64,000 bases of DNA, taken from positions 720,001-784,000 of the forward strand of contig NZ_CP117416.1 in the NCBI RefSeq assembly GCF_028606985.1. Reading direction: 5' to 3'. How positions within the stretch are numbered: position 1 is the first letter of the stretch; every line of letters begins with the position of its first letter. The notes beneath the pieces are model-generated. The model did no database searches, was not told where the DNA came from, and saw only the letters and a list, made by a program, of their open reading frames with translations. This stretch comes from Paenibacillus kyungheensis. GTDB lineage: Bacteria; Bacillota; Bacilli; Paenibacillales; Paenibacillaceae. Positions 18,952-29,441 of the stretch are shown here, in pieces. Made by a program: the position numbers and the translations under genes.

Positions 18952-19003
18952 TCCGAAGAACCTGGAAATGAACATCTTTCTAACAGGATCTGCGGATTTT
19001 TTT
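18952..19003 (+). terminator. Riboswitch-controlled attenuator before purE
   Basis: TCCGAAGAACCTG pairs with CAGGATCTGCGGA (11 of 13 pairs), followed by seven T residues. Its 5' strand also matches the aptamer 3' strand: TTCGGACT at 18823-18830 is an exact complement of AGTCCGAA at 18950-18957, giving an antiterminator when the aptamer is empty. Confidence 0.88.
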
Positions 19004-19115
19004 CGTCTTAAGCGGTTCTAACACTGTGAGAACAAGTGAATGTTATGCTAAATACAATGATAGATTACTTATAGAACACGATAAATTAATTTTATTCTGG
19101 AAAGTAGGTTATCAC

Positions 19116-19601
19116 ATGTCGGTACAGGTTGCTGTTGTAATGGGCAGTAAATCAGATTGGGAAACGATGCAACATGCTTGTCAGATGCTAGATGAATTAG
19201 AAATTGCCTATGAGAAAAAAGTGGTATCTGCTCATCGTACACCGGATTTGATGTTTGAATTTGCAGAACAAGCACAAGAACGAGGTATCAAAGTGATTAT
19301 TGCAGGTGCAGGCGGAGCGGCACACTTGCCGGGTATGATTGCAGCCAAAACATTACTACCTGTGATTGGTGTACCTGTACAGTCTGCTGCACTGAAAGGT
19401 CTGGATTCATTACTATCGATCGTTCAGATGCCTGGTGGAATTCCTGTAGCGACTGTAGCGATTGGCAAAGCAGGTGCAACAAATGCAGGATTGTTAGCGG
19501 CACAGATGATCGGTGCTTTTGACCCTGAAGTGATGAAGCGTGCAGAAGCTAGACGGGAACGGATTCGTCTAGAAGTGATCGCTTCGAGTGATTCGCTATG
19601 A
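19116..19601 (+). CDS. purE: N5-carboxyaminoimidazole ribonucleotide mutase
   Basis: 161 residues. Converts N5-CAIR to CAIR in purine synthesis, acting after PurK. Family motifs: [32 protein letters not shown] 19116 gives the family's usual N-terminus ([13 protein letters not shown]); the open frame runs about 30 residues further upstream without family similarity. First gene of the operon, about 110 nt after the attenuator. Confidence 0.97.
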   Translation: MSVQVAVVMGSKSDWETMQHACQMLDELEIAYEKKVVSAHRTPDLMFEFAEQAQERGIKVIIAGAGGAAHLPGMIAAKTLLPVIGVPVQSAALKGLDSLLSIVQMPGGIPVATVAIGKAGATNAGLLAAQMIGAFDPEVMKRAEARRERIRLEVIASSDSL

Positions 19602-20767
19602 GTGAGATTCGATCTTCTAAAGTGATTCCACCTGGCTCTACGATCGGTATTCTAGGTGGCGGACAATTAGGACGCATGATGGTATTGCAAGGCGCACCGC
19701 TGGGTTATCAATTTATTACACTGGATCCAGCGACGAATGCACCTTGTGGTCAGGTCAGTCAGCAGATTGTAGGACGCTATGATGATCCACAAGCTGCTGA
19801 AATGTTAGCCAGTCAAGCCGATGTGATTACGTATGAATTTGAAAATGTAGATGCCGATGTCGCCGCATTATTAGAGCAGAAATCGTATGTACCACAAGGC
19901 AGTCAATTGTTATACACGACTCAACACCGCTTGCGTGAAAAGCGTGCGATTGAAGCAGCAGGCGCAACCGTTGCTCCATATATGGAAGTGCGAAGCGCAT
20001 CCGAAACGTTACAAGCTGTTCAACAGTTCGGAACGCCTTGTGTACTCAAAACAGCGACAGGTGGTTATGATGGCAAAGGACAGTTTGTGATTCGCAGTGA
20101 AGAGCAAGCTCAGCAAGCATACGACGAATTAAGCGTCGCAGGCACAGAGTTAGTGGTAGAGCAATTTATTCATTTTCAATGTGAATTGTCTGTGATCGCT
20201 GCTCGTAGCTCGAATGGAGAAATCAAGACTTTTCCGGTAGCTGAAAATATTCATATTGATAATATTCTTCATCTCTCGATTGTTCCTGCTCGTGTATCGG
20301 AAGCAGTACAGCGCAGAGCAGAACAGATGGCGGCAGATATTGCAGAGTCGATGAATGCAGTAGGATTATTAGCGGTTGAACTGTTTTGTACAGAAGATGG
20401 GCAGTTATATGTGAATGAATTAGCACCCCGTCCGCATAATTCTGGTCATTATACGATTGAAGCGTGTGATACTTCGCAGTTTGAACAGCATGTAAGAGCA
20501 ATCTGCGGATTGCCTTTGGGAAGTACGGCATTACGCTCACCTGTCGTTATGGTCAATATTCTGGGAGAACATATCCCGGCGATTACTGAAAAAATGATGC
20601 AGGTTGATCTATCAGCGAATTCATTACATGTGAACCCTAAGTACCATTTATATGGGAAAGAAGAAGCCAAACACAAGCGCAAGATGGGACATATCAATGT
20701 GCTGTGTCATAATATAGAAGATGCTCTGGCATGGATAGACCAAACGAATATATGGAGGCACGAATAA
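19598..20767 (+). CDS. purK: N5-carboxyaminoimidazole ribonucleotide synthase
   Basis: 389 residues, ATP-grasp enzyme. Makes N5-CAIR from AIR, bicarbonate and ATP. N-terminal [12 protein letters not shown], central ATP-grasp with [13 protein letters not shown], and catalytic [14 protein letters not shown]. The start overlaps the purE stop by four bases (ATGA), indicating translational coupling. Confidence 0.97.
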   Translation: MSEIRSSKVIPPGSTIGILGGGQLGRMMVLQGAPLGYQFITLDPATNAPCGQVSQQIVGRYDDPQAAEMLASQADVITYEFENVDADVAALLEQKSYVPQGSQLLYTTQHRLREKRAIEAAGATVAPYMEVRSASETLQAVQQFGTPCVLKTATGGYDGKGQFVIRSEEQAQQAYDELSVAGTELVVEQFIHFQCELSVIAARSSNGEIKTFPVAENIHIDNILHLSIVPARVSEAVQRRAEQMAADIAESMNAVGLLAVELFCTEDGQLYVNELAPRPHNSGHYTIEACDTSQFEQHVRAICGLPLGSTALRSPVVMVNILGEHIPAITEKMMQVDLSANSLHVNPKYHLYGKEEAKHKRKMGHINVLCHNIEDALAWIDQTNIWRHE

Positions 20768-20771
20768 ACTT

Positions 20772-22067
20772 ATGATCGAACGTTATAGCAGACCTGAAAT
20801 GAGAAATATCTGGAGTGAAGAAAACAAATTTAAAGCATGGTTAGAAGTGGAAATTTGCGCTTGTGAAGCATGGTCTGAATTAGGAGTTATTCCAAAAGAA
20901 GATGTAGAAAAATTACGTGCAGGTGCTTCTTTTGATATGGATCGTATTTATGAAATTGAAAAAGAAACGCGTCATGATGTAATTGCATTTACCCGCGCGG
21001 TATCTGAAAGCTTGGGCGAAGAACGTAAATGGGTACATTATGGGTTAACATCGACAGACGTGGTAGATACAGCACTTGGTTATTTATTGCGCCAGGCTAA
21101 TGAAATCTTAGAACGAGATATTATCAATTTTATCGAAATTTTGAAAGAAAAAGCGATCGCTTATAAAGATACACCGATGATGGGACGGACGCATGGTGTT
21201 CATGCTGAACCGACAACATTTGGACTGAAAATGGCACTATGGCATGAAGAAATGAAACGTAACTTGGAGCGCTTCCGTCATGCGGCAGACAATGTACAAT
21301 ACGGTAAAATTTCTGGAGCTGTAGGAACGTATGCGAATATTGATCCATTTGTAGAAGAGTTCGTATGTAACAAACTAGGCACCAAAGCGGCTCCAATCTC
21401 TACTCAAACATTGCAACGTGATCGTCATGCTGAATATATGGCAACACTCGCATTGGTAGCGACATCACTTGATAAATTTGCAACCGAAGTACGTGCACTG
21501 CAAAAGAGTGAAGTACGTGAAGTAGAAGAAGCTTTTGCTAAAGGTCAAAAAGGTTCATCTGCTATGCCTCACAAACGCAATCCGATCAGCTCTGAAAATA
21601 TCTCAGGTCTTTCCCGTGTGATTCGTGGTCATATGGTATCGGCATACGAAAATGTGACATTATGGCATGAACGCGATATTTCACATTCATCGGTAGAACG
21701 TATTATTTTGCCAGATGCAACGATGTTGTTGAACTACATGCTCAATCGCTTTGGTAACATTATCAAAAACTTGACGGTGTTCCCTGAAAATATGCAACGC
21801 AATATTCAACGTACGTATGGAGTTCCTTTCTCCGGTCGTGTGATGACTAAATTGATCGATAAAGGGATCAGTCGTGAGCAAGCGTATGATACGGTTCAAC
21901 CTCGTGCGATGCAAGCATGGGAAGAACAACGTTCATTTAAAGATATTATTTTGGAGACTCCTGCAATTACAGAACTATTGAATGCTGAAGAAATCGAAGA
22001 AGCATTTAATCCATCGTGGCATTTGAAGCACGTTGATACGATTTTCAAAAAACTCGGTCTGGAATAG
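20772..22067 (+). CDS. purB: Adenylosuccinate lyase
   Basis: 431 residues. Cleaves SAICAR to AICAR and adenylosuccinate to AMP, releasing fumarate. The fumarase/aspartase signature [11 protein letters not shown] is present, plus [14 protein letters not shown] with a catalytic histidine and TSTDVVDTA. Starts 4 bp after purK; the GGAGG site lies inside the end of purK. Confidence 0.97.
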   Translation: MIERYSRPEMRNIWSEENKFKAWLEVEICACEAWSELGVIPKEDVEKLRAGASFDMDRIYEIEKETRHDVIAFTRAVSESLGEERKWVHYGLTSTDVVDTALGYLLRQANEILERDIINFIEILKEKAIAYKDTPMMGRTHGVHAEPTTFGLKMALWHEEMKRNLERFRHAADNVQYGKISGAVGTYANIDPFVEEFVCNKLGTKAAPISTQTLQRDRHAEYMATLALVATSLDKFATEVRALQKSEVREVEEAFAKGQKGSSAMPHKRNPISSENISGLSRVIRGHMVSAYENVTLWHERDISHSSVERIILPDATMLLNYMLNRFGNIIKNLTVFPENMQRNIQRTYGVPFSGRVMTKLIDKGISREQAYDTVQPRAMQAWEEQRSFKDIILETPAITELLNAEEIEEAFNPSWHLKHVDTIFKKLGLE

Positions 22068-22086
22068 GAAAGAGGGGACACAACAC

Positions 22087-22980
22087 ATGATATCGCAAGC
22101 AATCACAACAGCTGTTGATCTGGTCAATACACCGCTGATCTATAAAGGTAAAGTGCGTGAGTTGTATGATCTGGGCGAGCATTACTTGATCGTTGTTACC
22201 GATCGCATTTCTGCATTCGATTATGTACTTGATCCACCTGTACCGCACAAAGGGGAAGTGTTGAATCGCTTGAGTGCTTTCTGGTTCGGGCAAACGACTA
22301 ACCTGATTGATAACCATGTTGTACATATCGATGTTGATCAATTAGGGGACATCGTACGTGATAAAGATGCACTGCGTAACCGTATTATGGTGACACGCAA
22401 AGCACAGCGTATCGATATGGAATGTGTAGTACGTGGTTATATTACAGGCGGTGGATGGAGACAATATCAAGAAACCGGTCAGGTGAATGGTATCGATCTG
22501 CCAGAAGGCTTGCGTAAAAATGGCGTGTTCCCGAATCCATTGTTCACTCCAGCCGCTAAAAATGATATCGGTCATGATGAAGATATTTCTTTTGACGAAA
22601 TGAAAAATCGTATCGGTGCAGAGCTTGCGGAAGAGTTGAAAGCGAAAAGTATTCAACTGTACGAATATGCCCGTCACTATTGCGATCAACATGATATTAT
22701 TTTAGCCGATTGCAAATTCGAATTCGGTCTAATCGATGGCAAAGTAGTGCTTATTGATGAAATTTTCACCCCGGATTCATCACGCTTTTGGGCAAAAAAC
22801 AACTATGCACTGGATATCGAAATCGACAGCATGGATAAAGAGCCAGTACGGTCTTATCTGGCAGGCACAGATTGGGACAAAAATAGCCAACCTGATCCTT
22901 TACCAGACGCAGTCGTTCAAGCCACATCCGACCGCTACCTATCCATATATCAGAAGTTAACGGGGGGGCAATTGGTTTGA
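22087..22980 (+). CDS. purC: Phosphoribosylaminoimidazole-succinocarboxamide synthase (SAICAR synthase)
   Basis: 297 residues, the longer form compared with about 240 in B. subtilis. Joins aspartate to CAIR. Motifs: YKGKVRELYDLG, RISAFDYVL, VRGYITGGGWRQY, DEIFTPDSSRFW. ATG 22087 follows AGAGGGG and gives the usual N-terminus. The last codons (from 22969) form the outer arm of the palindromic element that follows, so the 3' end of the gene lies inside that structure. Confidence 0.96.
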   Translation: MISQAITTAVDLVNTPLIYKGKVRELYDLGEHYLIVVTDRISAFDYVLDPPVPHKGEVLNRLSAFWFGQTTNLIDNHVVHIDVDQLGDIVRDKDALRNRIMVTRKAQRIDMECVVRGYITGGGWRQYQETGQVNGIDLPEGLRKNGVFPNPLFTPAAKNDIGHDEDISFDEMKNRIGAELAEELKAKSIQLYEYARHYCDQHDIILADCKFEFGLIDGKVVLIDEIFTPDSSRFWAKNNYALDIEIDSMDKEPVRSYLAGTDWDKNSQPDPLPDAVVQATSDRYLSIYQKLTGGQLV

Positions 22981-23143
22981 TCCTTGGGGGACCGCTGCGG
23001 GAAAGAAATCATCCTGCCGATCGCTGTTAAGAATGAATATCTGGAATGACTGCTTGGCAGTCGATATTCATTCTTAAAGGCGAACGCTACGCTTCTTACG
23101 GATGATTTCTTTCCCTCCGCTCCGCCCGGATCGAGATCAATTG
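22969..23143 (+). repeat. Nested-hairpin element PurGap-1A (forward orientation)
   Basis: Imperfect palindrome of 175 bp. Outer arms: CAATTG..GATCC / GGATC..CAATTG. Middle arms: 22997-23014 with 23100-23120 (18 pairs, 3-nt bulge). Inner arms: 23027-23040 with 23064-23077 (14 perfect pairs), capped by GACTGC/GCAGTC. Unpaired segments GGGGGACCGCT, CCGATCGCT and AGGCGAACGCTACGCTTCT recur exactly in the element at 28342 although the stems differ. Not a recognised Rfam-type element to my knowledge. Confidence 0.85.
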
Positions 23144-23432
23144 GCGCTCGTTAGGGGTGGGGCAGAAAAGATAAGGATGTCATGGTGTTCACTTTGTGGA
23201 CTTTTTATATGAAAGTGGTGGATTAAGATTAATTGGTGATGAGTGTTGTCGAGTGATAGTTAATAGTAAGAGACTCGAAAACCTCTATCATCTTACTCAA
23301 TCATCGTAGCGGTCTACCAGGTAACATTGTCTGCTCACCTCCCCCTTCTGATTGAGATTGCGATCTGATCTATCAACCAGAATTGTAGCTCTTTGCTCTA
23401 AACTAAGCATTTACACACTAAGTACAAATAAA

Positions 23433-23579
23433 GTGATTCTTTGCACCAAGCGAAGGGAACAGAATGATTCTGAAAGTAGCCTTTAAGACTCGGATATCGA
23501 TCGCCCAGCGGTCGATATCCAATCTTACCAGCGACGATCAGAATAATCCGTGACCATAGCGGTGTATCTAAAGAATCAC
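23433..23579 (-). repeat. Nested-hairpin element PurGap-1B (reverse orientation)
   Basis: Outer arms GTGATTCTTT/AAAGAATCAC (10 perfect pairs), middle arms GATTCTGA/TCAGAAT, inner arms GGATATCG/CGATATCC extended outward. Read on the minus strand it shows ACCGCTATGG, TCGCTGG..AAGA and AAAGGC in the same order as the forward elements, so it is an inverted, diverged copy facing PurGap-1A across about 290 bp. Apart from these two elements the 22981-23682 gap holds no gene. Confidence 0.72.
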
Positions 23580-23682
23580 CAAATCTTGATTTTCAAAGTT
23601 CACAATGTAAAGCAATCACCACCCTGATACACCCAGCAATATCAACTCAGCATCACCTAATCTAAGGAGGAACAAAAATAAC

Positions 23683-23928
23683 ATGATTAAAGCTACTGTC
23701 TACGTGACCATTAAGCAAAGCGTACTTGACCCACAAGGTGTTGCTGTTCAAGGTGCACTTCATTCGTTAGGATTCAATGAAGTCGAGAGTCTTCGCATCG
23801 GGAAGTACATGGAGATTGAATTGGATACAGATAATCGTGAAGAAGCAGAAGAACGCCTCAAAGTGATGTGCGAGAAGTTGCTAGCTAATACGGTTGTTGA
23901 AAATTACCGTTTCGAACTGGAGGGTTAA
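23683..23928 (+). CDS. purS: FGAM synthase, PurS subunit
   Basis: 81 residues. Small structural subunit that links PurL and PurQ. Typical start [21 protein letters not shown] and end [14 protein letters not shown] ([13 protein letters not shown]). AAGGAGG lies upstream of the ATG. First gene after the purC-purS gap. Confidence 0.95.
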   Translation: MIKATVYVTIKQSVLDPQGVAVQGALHSLGFNEVESLRIGKYMEIELDTDNREEAEERLKVMCEKLLANTVVENYRFELEG

Positions 23929-23932
23929 ATCC

Positions 23933-24622
23933 ATGAAATTTGCAGTCTTGGTATTTCCGGGCTCTAACTGTGATATTGACTGTTTTAAAGCAGTCGAAGA
24001 TACGTTAGGGGAATCGGTAGAGTATGTATGGCACACAGCGACAGATCTGTCAGCGTATGATTGTATTTTAGTTCCAGGTGGCTTTTCCTATGGAGATTAC
24101 TTGAGATGTGGAGCGATTTCTCAATTTGCTCCGGTAATGACAGAAGTAGCCAAAGCAGCAGAGCAAGGCAAATATGTGCTCGGCATTTGTAATGGATTCC
24201 AGATTCTCACTGAAGCTCGCCTTTTACCAGGTGCTTTACTTCGTAACGAATCAATGAAATTCCGTTGTCATGATACATTGCTTACTGTAGTTAACAATCA
24301 GACTCCATTTACTCGTGATTATGCAGATGGTGAAGAAATAACGATTCCAATTGCTCATGGCGAAGGCAACTACTATTGTGATGATGCAACATTGGAACAA
24401 CTGAAAGCCAACAATCAGATCGTGTTCCAGTACGGACATAATCCGAATGGATCACTACATGATATTGCAGGGATTTGTAATGAACGTGGAAATGTTGTAG
24501 GTATGATGCCTCACCCTGAACGTGCAGTGGATGAATTGTTAGGATCAGCAGATGGTAAAAAAATGTTTACATCTATTTTGAAAGCTTGGAGGGATCAACA
24601 TGACGCAGCAAACATCCGTTAA
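23933..24622 (+). CDS. purQ: FGAM synthase, PurQ glutaminase subunit
   Basis: 229 residues, class I glutamine amidotransferase that supplies ammonia to PurL. Nucleophile Cys in VLGICNGFQ; His/Glu of the triad in MPHPERA. ATG 23933 is chosen because GGAGGG lies inside the end of purS and homologues begin [14 protein letters not shown]. The gap to purS is 4 bp. Confidence 0.96.
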   Translation: MKFAVLVFPGSNCDIDCFKAVEDTLGESVEYVWHTATDLSAYDCILVPGGFSYGDYLRCGAISQFAPVMTEVAKAAEQGKYVLGICNGFQILTEARLLPGALLRNESMKFRCHDTLLTVVNNQTPFTRDYADGEEITIPIAHGEGNYYCDDATLEQLKANNQIVFQYGHNPNGSLHDIAGICNERGNVVGMMPHPERAVDELLGSADGKKMFTSILKAWRDQHDAANIR

Positions 24623-26846
24623 GGAACCGACGGCGGAGCAAGTCGCAGACCAGCAAATATACAAACAAATGGGTGTATCGGACAGCGAGTATGAGTTGAT
24701 CTGCGGTTTTCTCGGACGGAAACCGAACTACACAGAAATCGGCGTATTTAGTGTAATGTGGTCGGAACACTGCGCATACAAAAACTCCAAACCGTTACTT
24801 CGTCGCTTCCCAACTTCTGGCCCTCGTGTATTAATGGGACCAGGTGAAGGTGCAGGGATTGTAGATATTGGTGATAATCAAGCGGTTGTTTTCAAAATTG
24901 AAAGTCATAATCATCCATCTGCGGTAGAACCTTTTCAAGGAGCAGCAACAGGTGTAGGTGGGATTATCCGCGATATTTTCTCTATGGGAGCACGACCTGT
25001 AGCAGTATTGAATTCTTTACGCTTCGGTAAGCTCGAAAGTGAACGTGTGAAATATTTGTTCGAGCATGTGGTATCCGGGATTGCAGGTTACGGTAACTGT
25101 ATCGGGATTCCTACGGTTGGCGGCGAAGTGATGTTCGATGAAAGTTATGACGGAAATCCACTGGTTAATGCAATGTGTGTCGGATTGATCGATCATGACA
25201 AAATCCAACGTGGTGTCGCTAAAGGAGTAGGTAATCCGGTATTTTATGTAGGACCTCCTACAGGACGCGACGGGATTCATGGCGCTACATTTGCATCAGA
25301 AGAATTAACAGAAGAATCAGAAGCACGTCGTACCGCAGTACAAGTTGGCGATCCATTTATGGAGAAGCTTGTCATGGAATCTTGTCTGGAATTAATTGAT
25401 TCCGGTATTGTTCTCGGAATTCAAGATATGGGCGCGGCTGGCTTAACGTGTTCTAGTGCAGAAATGGCAAGTAAAGCAGGTAACGGTCTCGAATTGTATC
25501 TTGATCAAGTCCCTCAACGTGAAGATGGCATGACAGCTTATGAAATGATGCTTTCGGAATCTCAAGAACGGATGTTGTTCGTAGTAGAGCCAAAAGACGA
25601 AGCGCAAGCGATGGAAATCTTTGAACGTTGGGGCGTAATCTGTGCCAAAGTTGGTAAAGTGACAGATGATGGACGCTTGAAATTATTACATCATGGCGAA
25701 GTGGTTGGCGATATGCCTGTACATGCACTTGTAGATGAGTGCCCGATCTATGATAAGCCTTCTTCAGTACCTGATTATTATGAGCAACAAGCGAATGTGG
25801 ATACCAATCGTTATGAAGAAGTCACAGATCTCAATGGTGCGTTAAAATCAATTCTTGCTTCACCAACAGTAGCGAGCAAAGCATGGGTCTATGATCAATA
25901 TGATTATATGGTTCGTACGAGTACAGTGGTTCGTCCGGGTTCAGATGCAGCAGTCATTACGATTCGTGGTACACGCAAAGCACTGGCTATGACTACAGAT
26001 TGTAATGGACGTTATGTATATCTTGATCCAGAAGTAGGGGGCAAAATTGCTGTCAGCGAAGCGGCTCGTAATATTGTCTGCTCGGGTGCAGAACCGCTTG
26101 CGATCACAGATAACTTGAATTTTGGTAGCCCGGAAAAACCAGATATTTTCTGGCAAATGGAAAAATCAGTAGATGGTATGGCAGAAGCTTGTCGTGTACT
26201 GGATACTCCAGTAATCGGTGGTAATGTTAGTCTTTATAATGAAAATACACGTGGAGCGATCTATCCTACACCAGTTGTGGGTATGGTTGGATTGGTACAC
26301 GATACAGATCATATTACAACGCAAGGTTTCAAAAACGAAGGCGATATTATTTTCGTATTAGGAGATACATTTGCCGAACTAGGTGGTAGTGAATTCCAGA
26401 AAGTCGTGCACAATGTGACAGAAGGTCGCCCACCAGCATTAGATTTGGAGATCGAAAAGAAATTGTTAGGTAGCGTACTGAGCGCGATTCAAAGTGGACT
26501 GGTACAATCTGCACATGATCTATCTGAAGGTGGATTGTCTGTAGCTTTAGCAGAATCTTGTATTAGTGGTAAATTAGGTGCAAGCGTAGCACTGAACAGC
26601 GACAACTTGCGTCATGATCTATTGTTATTCAGCGAAAGCCAATCTCGTATTTTGTTATCAGCGACTCCTGCGCAAGCAGATGCGTTGGAAAGTCATATTC
26701 AATCTCAAGGTGTGCCTGTACGTCGTATCGGTCAAGTGCAAGGAACAGAACTTCAAATCCAAGTGGACGGCAAACAAGTCTTGGCAGAGCAGGTGAACAA
26801 TCTGCGTCAAGTCTGGGAGGATGCGATTCCATGTCTGATGAATTAA
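24600..26846 (+). CDS. purL: FGAM synthase, PurL subunit
   Basis: 748 residues, small-type PurL of Gram-positive bacteria. ATP-dependent amidation of FGAR to FGAM. Motifs: [58 protein letters not shown]. Overlaps the purQ end by 23 bp; GGAGG precedes the ATG. Confidence 0.97.
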   Translation: MTQQTSVKEPTAEQVADQQIYKQMGVSDSEYELICGFLGRKPNYTEIGVFSVMWSEHCAYKNSKPLLRRFPTSGPRVLMGPGEGAGIVDIGDNQAVVFKIESHNHPSAVEPFQGAATGVGGIIRDIFSMGARPVAVLNSLRFGKLESERVKYLFEHVVSGIAGYGNCIGIPTVGGEVMFDESYDGNPLVNAMCVGLIDHDKIQRGVAKGVGNPVFYVGPPTGRDGIHGATFASEELTEESEARRTAVQVGDPFMEKLVMESCLELIDSGIVLGIQDMGAAGLTCSSAEMASKAGNGLELYLDQVPQREDGMTAYEMMLSESQERMLFVVEPKDEAQAMEIFERWGVICAKVGKVTDDGRLKLLHHGEVVGDMPVHALVDECPIYDKPSSVPDYYEQQANVDTNRYEEVTDLNGALKSILASPTVASKAWVYDQYDYMVRTSTVVRPGSDAAVITIRGTRKALAMTTDCNGRYVYLDPEVGGKIAVSEAARNIVCSGAEPLAITDNLNFGSPEKPDIFWQMEKSVDGMAEACRVLDTPVIGGNVSLYNENTRGAIYPTPVVGMVGLVHDTDHITTQGFKNEGDIIFVLGDTFAELGGSEFQKVVHNVTEGRPPALDLEIEKKLLGSVLSAIQSGLVQSAHDLSEGGLSVALAESCISGKLGASVALNSDNLRHDLLLFSESQSRILLSATPAQADALESHIQSQGVPVRRIGQVQGTELQIQVDGKQVLAEQVNNLRQVWEDAIPCLMN

Positions 26847-28309
26847 ACAAACAGACGTTATGGACAGGTGATTACTATAATCAAGGCACCGGTCCAAATG
26901 ATATTTTTGATACGTTAAAAGAAGAATGCGGCGTTTTCGGAGTCTACGGACATTCCGAAGCCGCTTCCCTTTCTTATTATGGATTACATGCGCTTCAACA
27001 TCGTGGTGAAGAAAGCGCAGGCTTGTGTGTGAGTGATCGCAACCAGTTTCATTACCATCGGGGTATGGGTCTGGTCAAAGAAGTCTTTGATAAAGATACA
27101 TTAGGTTCATTAACAGGTGATATTTCAATTGGTCATGTTCGTTATTCCACCAGTGGAGATAGTCGTCTGACCAATGCACAACCATTGGTATTCCGTTATC
27201 GTGCAGGTGAATTAGCACTGGCAACCAACGGTAATATCGTCAATGCACCGCAGATTCGACGTGAATTGGAAGAAGCGGGTTCTATTTTTCAAACGACCAG
27301 TGATACAGAAGTAGTTGCTCACTTAATCGCACGTTCAAACAAGCCTCTAGTCGAAGCGGCAAAAGATGCATTTCGACAAATTGTAGGCGGTTTTGCTTTT
27401 ATGATTATGACCAATGAGCAATTGATAGTGGCTTCTGATCCTAACGGATTGCGTCCGATCACAATGGGTCGTCTGGGTGAAGCGTATATTTTTGCTTCAG
27501 AGACCTGTGCTCTTGAAACGATCGGAGCAGAGTTAGTACGAGATGTTCAACCAGGAGAATTACTGATTTTGGATCAACATGGTTTGATCGAAGATCGTTA
27601 TATCGAACCGCAACGTAAAGCGCTTTGTTCGATGGAATATATTTATTTTGCAAGACCGGATAGTGATATGAATGGTGCCAATCTACATGCCGCTCGCAAA
27701 CGGATGGGTTCTGTGATGGCTCAGGAATCATTTATCGATGCTGATCTAGTGACAGGTGTACCGGATTCCAGTATTTCAGCAGCGATCGGATTTGCTGAAC
27801 AAACGGGTATCCCGTATGAACTTGGGATGATCAAAAATAAATACACCGGGCGTACATTTATCCAACCGAGTCAGGAACTACGTGAGCAAGGTGTGAAAAT
27901 GAAACTCAGTGCTGTACGCCGCGTGGTGGAAGGTAAACGTGTCGTCATGATCGATGATTCGATTGTACGTGGAACAACATCACGCCGAATCGTTAATATG
28001 TTACGTGATGCAGGAGCAACAGAAGTGCATGTACGGATTACATCGCCTCCTTTTAAAAATCCATGCTTCTATGGTATTGATACACCGGATCGACGCGAAT
28101 TGATTGCATCAACGATGTCGATTGAAGAAATGCGCAAAGAACTAAATGCTGATTCACTCACCTTTTTGAGCTTTGAAGGGTTAATCAAAGCTGTCGGTGG
28201 CGACAACAGCACAGACTACAAAGGTGGCATGTGTATGGCATGCTTCGACAACGACTATCCAACACAAACCGACTTCGGCGGCGAAGAGCAATTCGGATGT
28301 GGGTGTTAG
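26831..28309 (+). CDS. purF: Amidophosphoribosyltransferase
   Basis: 492 residues. Committed step: PRPP plus glutamine to phosphoribosylamine. Residues 1-32 look like a cleaved propeptide exposing Cys33 (EECGVFG) as the N-terminal glutaminase nucleophile. PRPP motif [14 protein letters not shown]. Likely Fe-S cluster cysteines as in B. subtilis PurF: LCSMEY, NPCFYG and the MCMAC pair. Overlaps purL by 16 bp. Confidence 0.97.
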   Translation: MSDELNKQTLWTGDYYNQGTGPNDIFDTLKEECGVFGVYGHSEAASLSYYGLHALQHRGEESAGLCVSDRNQFHYHRGMGLVKEVFDKDTLGSLTGDISIGHVRYSTSGDSRLTNAQPLVFRYRAGELALATNGNIVNAPQIRRELEEAGSIFQTTSDTEVVAHLIARSNKPLVEAAKDAFRQIVGGFAFMIMTNEQLIVASDPNGLRPITMGRLGEAYIFASETCALETIGAELVRDVQPGELLILDQHGLIEDRYIEPQRKALCSMEYIYFARPDSDMNGANLHAARKRMGSVMAQESFIDADLVTGVPDSSISAAIGFAEQTGIPYELGMIKNKYTGRTFIQPSQELREQGVKMKLSAVRRVVEGKRVVMIDDSIVRGTTSRRIVNMLRDAGATEVHVRITSPPFKNPCFYGIDTPDRRELIASTMSIEEMRKELNADSLTFLSFEGLIKAVGGDNSTDYKGGMCMACFDNDYPTQTDFGGEEQFGCGC

Positions 28310-28341
28310 TCGAAGGCTTTGTATCTTGGAAAAGGTAGCGG

Positions 28342-28504
28342 GCGTTTGAGTGGGGGACCGCTATGGGACAGGAATGATCTTCCCGATCGCTTGTTGTAGA
28401 TGGATTTTTTGAACAACCGCTGTGCGGTTAAAATCCATCTACAAAGGCGAACGCTACGCTTCTCACAGATTCATTCCTGTCCCGTCGCTCCGCCGCTCAA
28501 AAGC
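28342..28504 (+). repeat. Nested-hairpin element PurGap-2A (forward orientation)
   Basis: Outer arms GCGTTTGAG/CTCAAAAGC. Middle arms 28365-28379 with 28468-28483 (15 pairs, one bulge). Inner arms 28395-28408 with 28430-28443 (14 perfect pairs), capped by AACCGC/GCGGTT. Stem sequences differ from PurGap-1A throughout, but the unpaired segments GGGGGACCGCT, CCGATCGCT, AGGCGAACGCTACGCTTCT and GCTCCGCC are the same. Confidence 0.85.
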
Positions 28505-28987
28505 CACCATTCCAGAGTGATATAAAGTTCGATCTAGTGGGGGTGGCAGGGTAGATCAGAATGATCTACAGCAGTGGGCTTTCATGCTCTCTTTTAGTGG
28601 GAGTGTAGAAGGATGGTAGAGCACTGTATTGTCCTGTCGTCCTTACAGTAGGGATTTTTGGAGCTTCTTGGATGTGTAGAATGATGGATTTAAGGAAGAT
28701 ATCTATTTGTATGATAGGTATAGTGTTATGGAGTTCTAAGCATTTTGCATGGGATTATGTTTAGTATGATTTGGGCATAGATGAAGTAGAATATTTAAGA
28801 AAAGTATGCTTTTGAATTGTATGAAAAATATTGTTTACTCTGAGTATTCGTTCCATTTTTATTGGGTATCGTGAAATCTATTTTAAATAGCGATATATGC
28901 TCTAGAAAAAATGAATATAAGTTCCCACTATAGATAGCTATTTTTAAAAAAATATAACTTTATCTATATAAAAAGATAAAATTAGTC
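28505..28987. other. Non-coding part of the purF-purM gap
   Basis: No gene, promoter or known RNA seen. The segment becomes strongly AT-rich from about 28780 up to the tandem repeat at 28988. Confidence 0.6.
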
Positions 28988-29112
28988 AGCAAAGAGCAAA
29001 GAGCAAAGAGCAAAGAGCAAAGAGCAAAGAGCAAAGAGCAAAGAGCAAAGAGCAAAGAGCAAAGAGCAAAGAGCAAAGAGCAAAGAGCAAAGAGCAAAGA
29101 GCAAAGAGCAAA
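28988..29112. repeat. 7-bp tandem repeat (AGCAAAG), about 17.9 identical copies
   Basis: 125 bp of perfect 7-mers in the middle of the purF-purM gap, between the two hairpin elements. The period of 7 produces open frames in several frames; these are artefacts. Likely variable in copy number. Confidence 0.95.
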
Positions 29113-29215
29113 AAGCAAGCCCCACAGAATCAATACGAACTAATATCCAATACAACCAGCGATTACGAAGTAGAGCCTCAACCAACTAGACTACCAAAAC
29201 AACCTTAGAGAATTA

Positions 29216-29407
29216 GGGTGTGCTTTAGAAAAGTTGAACCACGCTCAAGCGGAGAGAAAAAGGATTGTTCGAAAGAGCGAAGCGCTCGCCTTTAAGGTTG
29301 GATATCGACTGCCCAGCAGTCCATCAAGATATCCAATCTTAACAGCGACGACAGAACAACCTTTTCCTCGCAGCGCTGTAGCTCCCAACCTCTTTCTACC
29401 ACACCCC
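29216..29407 (-). repeat. Nested-hairpin element PurGap-2B (reverse orientation)
   Basis: Outer arms GGGTGTGC / CCACACCC with further pairing inside. Middle arms GGATTGTTC / GAACAACC. Inner arms AAGGTTGGATATC / GATATCCAATCTT, with an ACTGC/GCAGT tip. On the minus strand the ordered segments TCGCTGTTAAG and AAAGGCGAGCGCTTCGCTCT match the forward elements. Faces PurGap-2A across the 7-bp repeat and ends about 20 bp before the purM ribosome site. Confidence 0.75.
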
Positions 29408-29441
29408 ATTTCCTAAGCCCAAACGAAAGGTGCGATGTACA

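Noticed and set aside
22033..22086. Upstream extension of purC overlapping purB
   Set aside because: Homologues begin near MISQAITTAV and the AGAGGGG site fits ATG 22087.
28982..29185. Minus-strand frame encoding LLFALCS repeats
   Set aside because: Produced by the 7-bp tandem repeat, which is open in several frames; no ribosome site.
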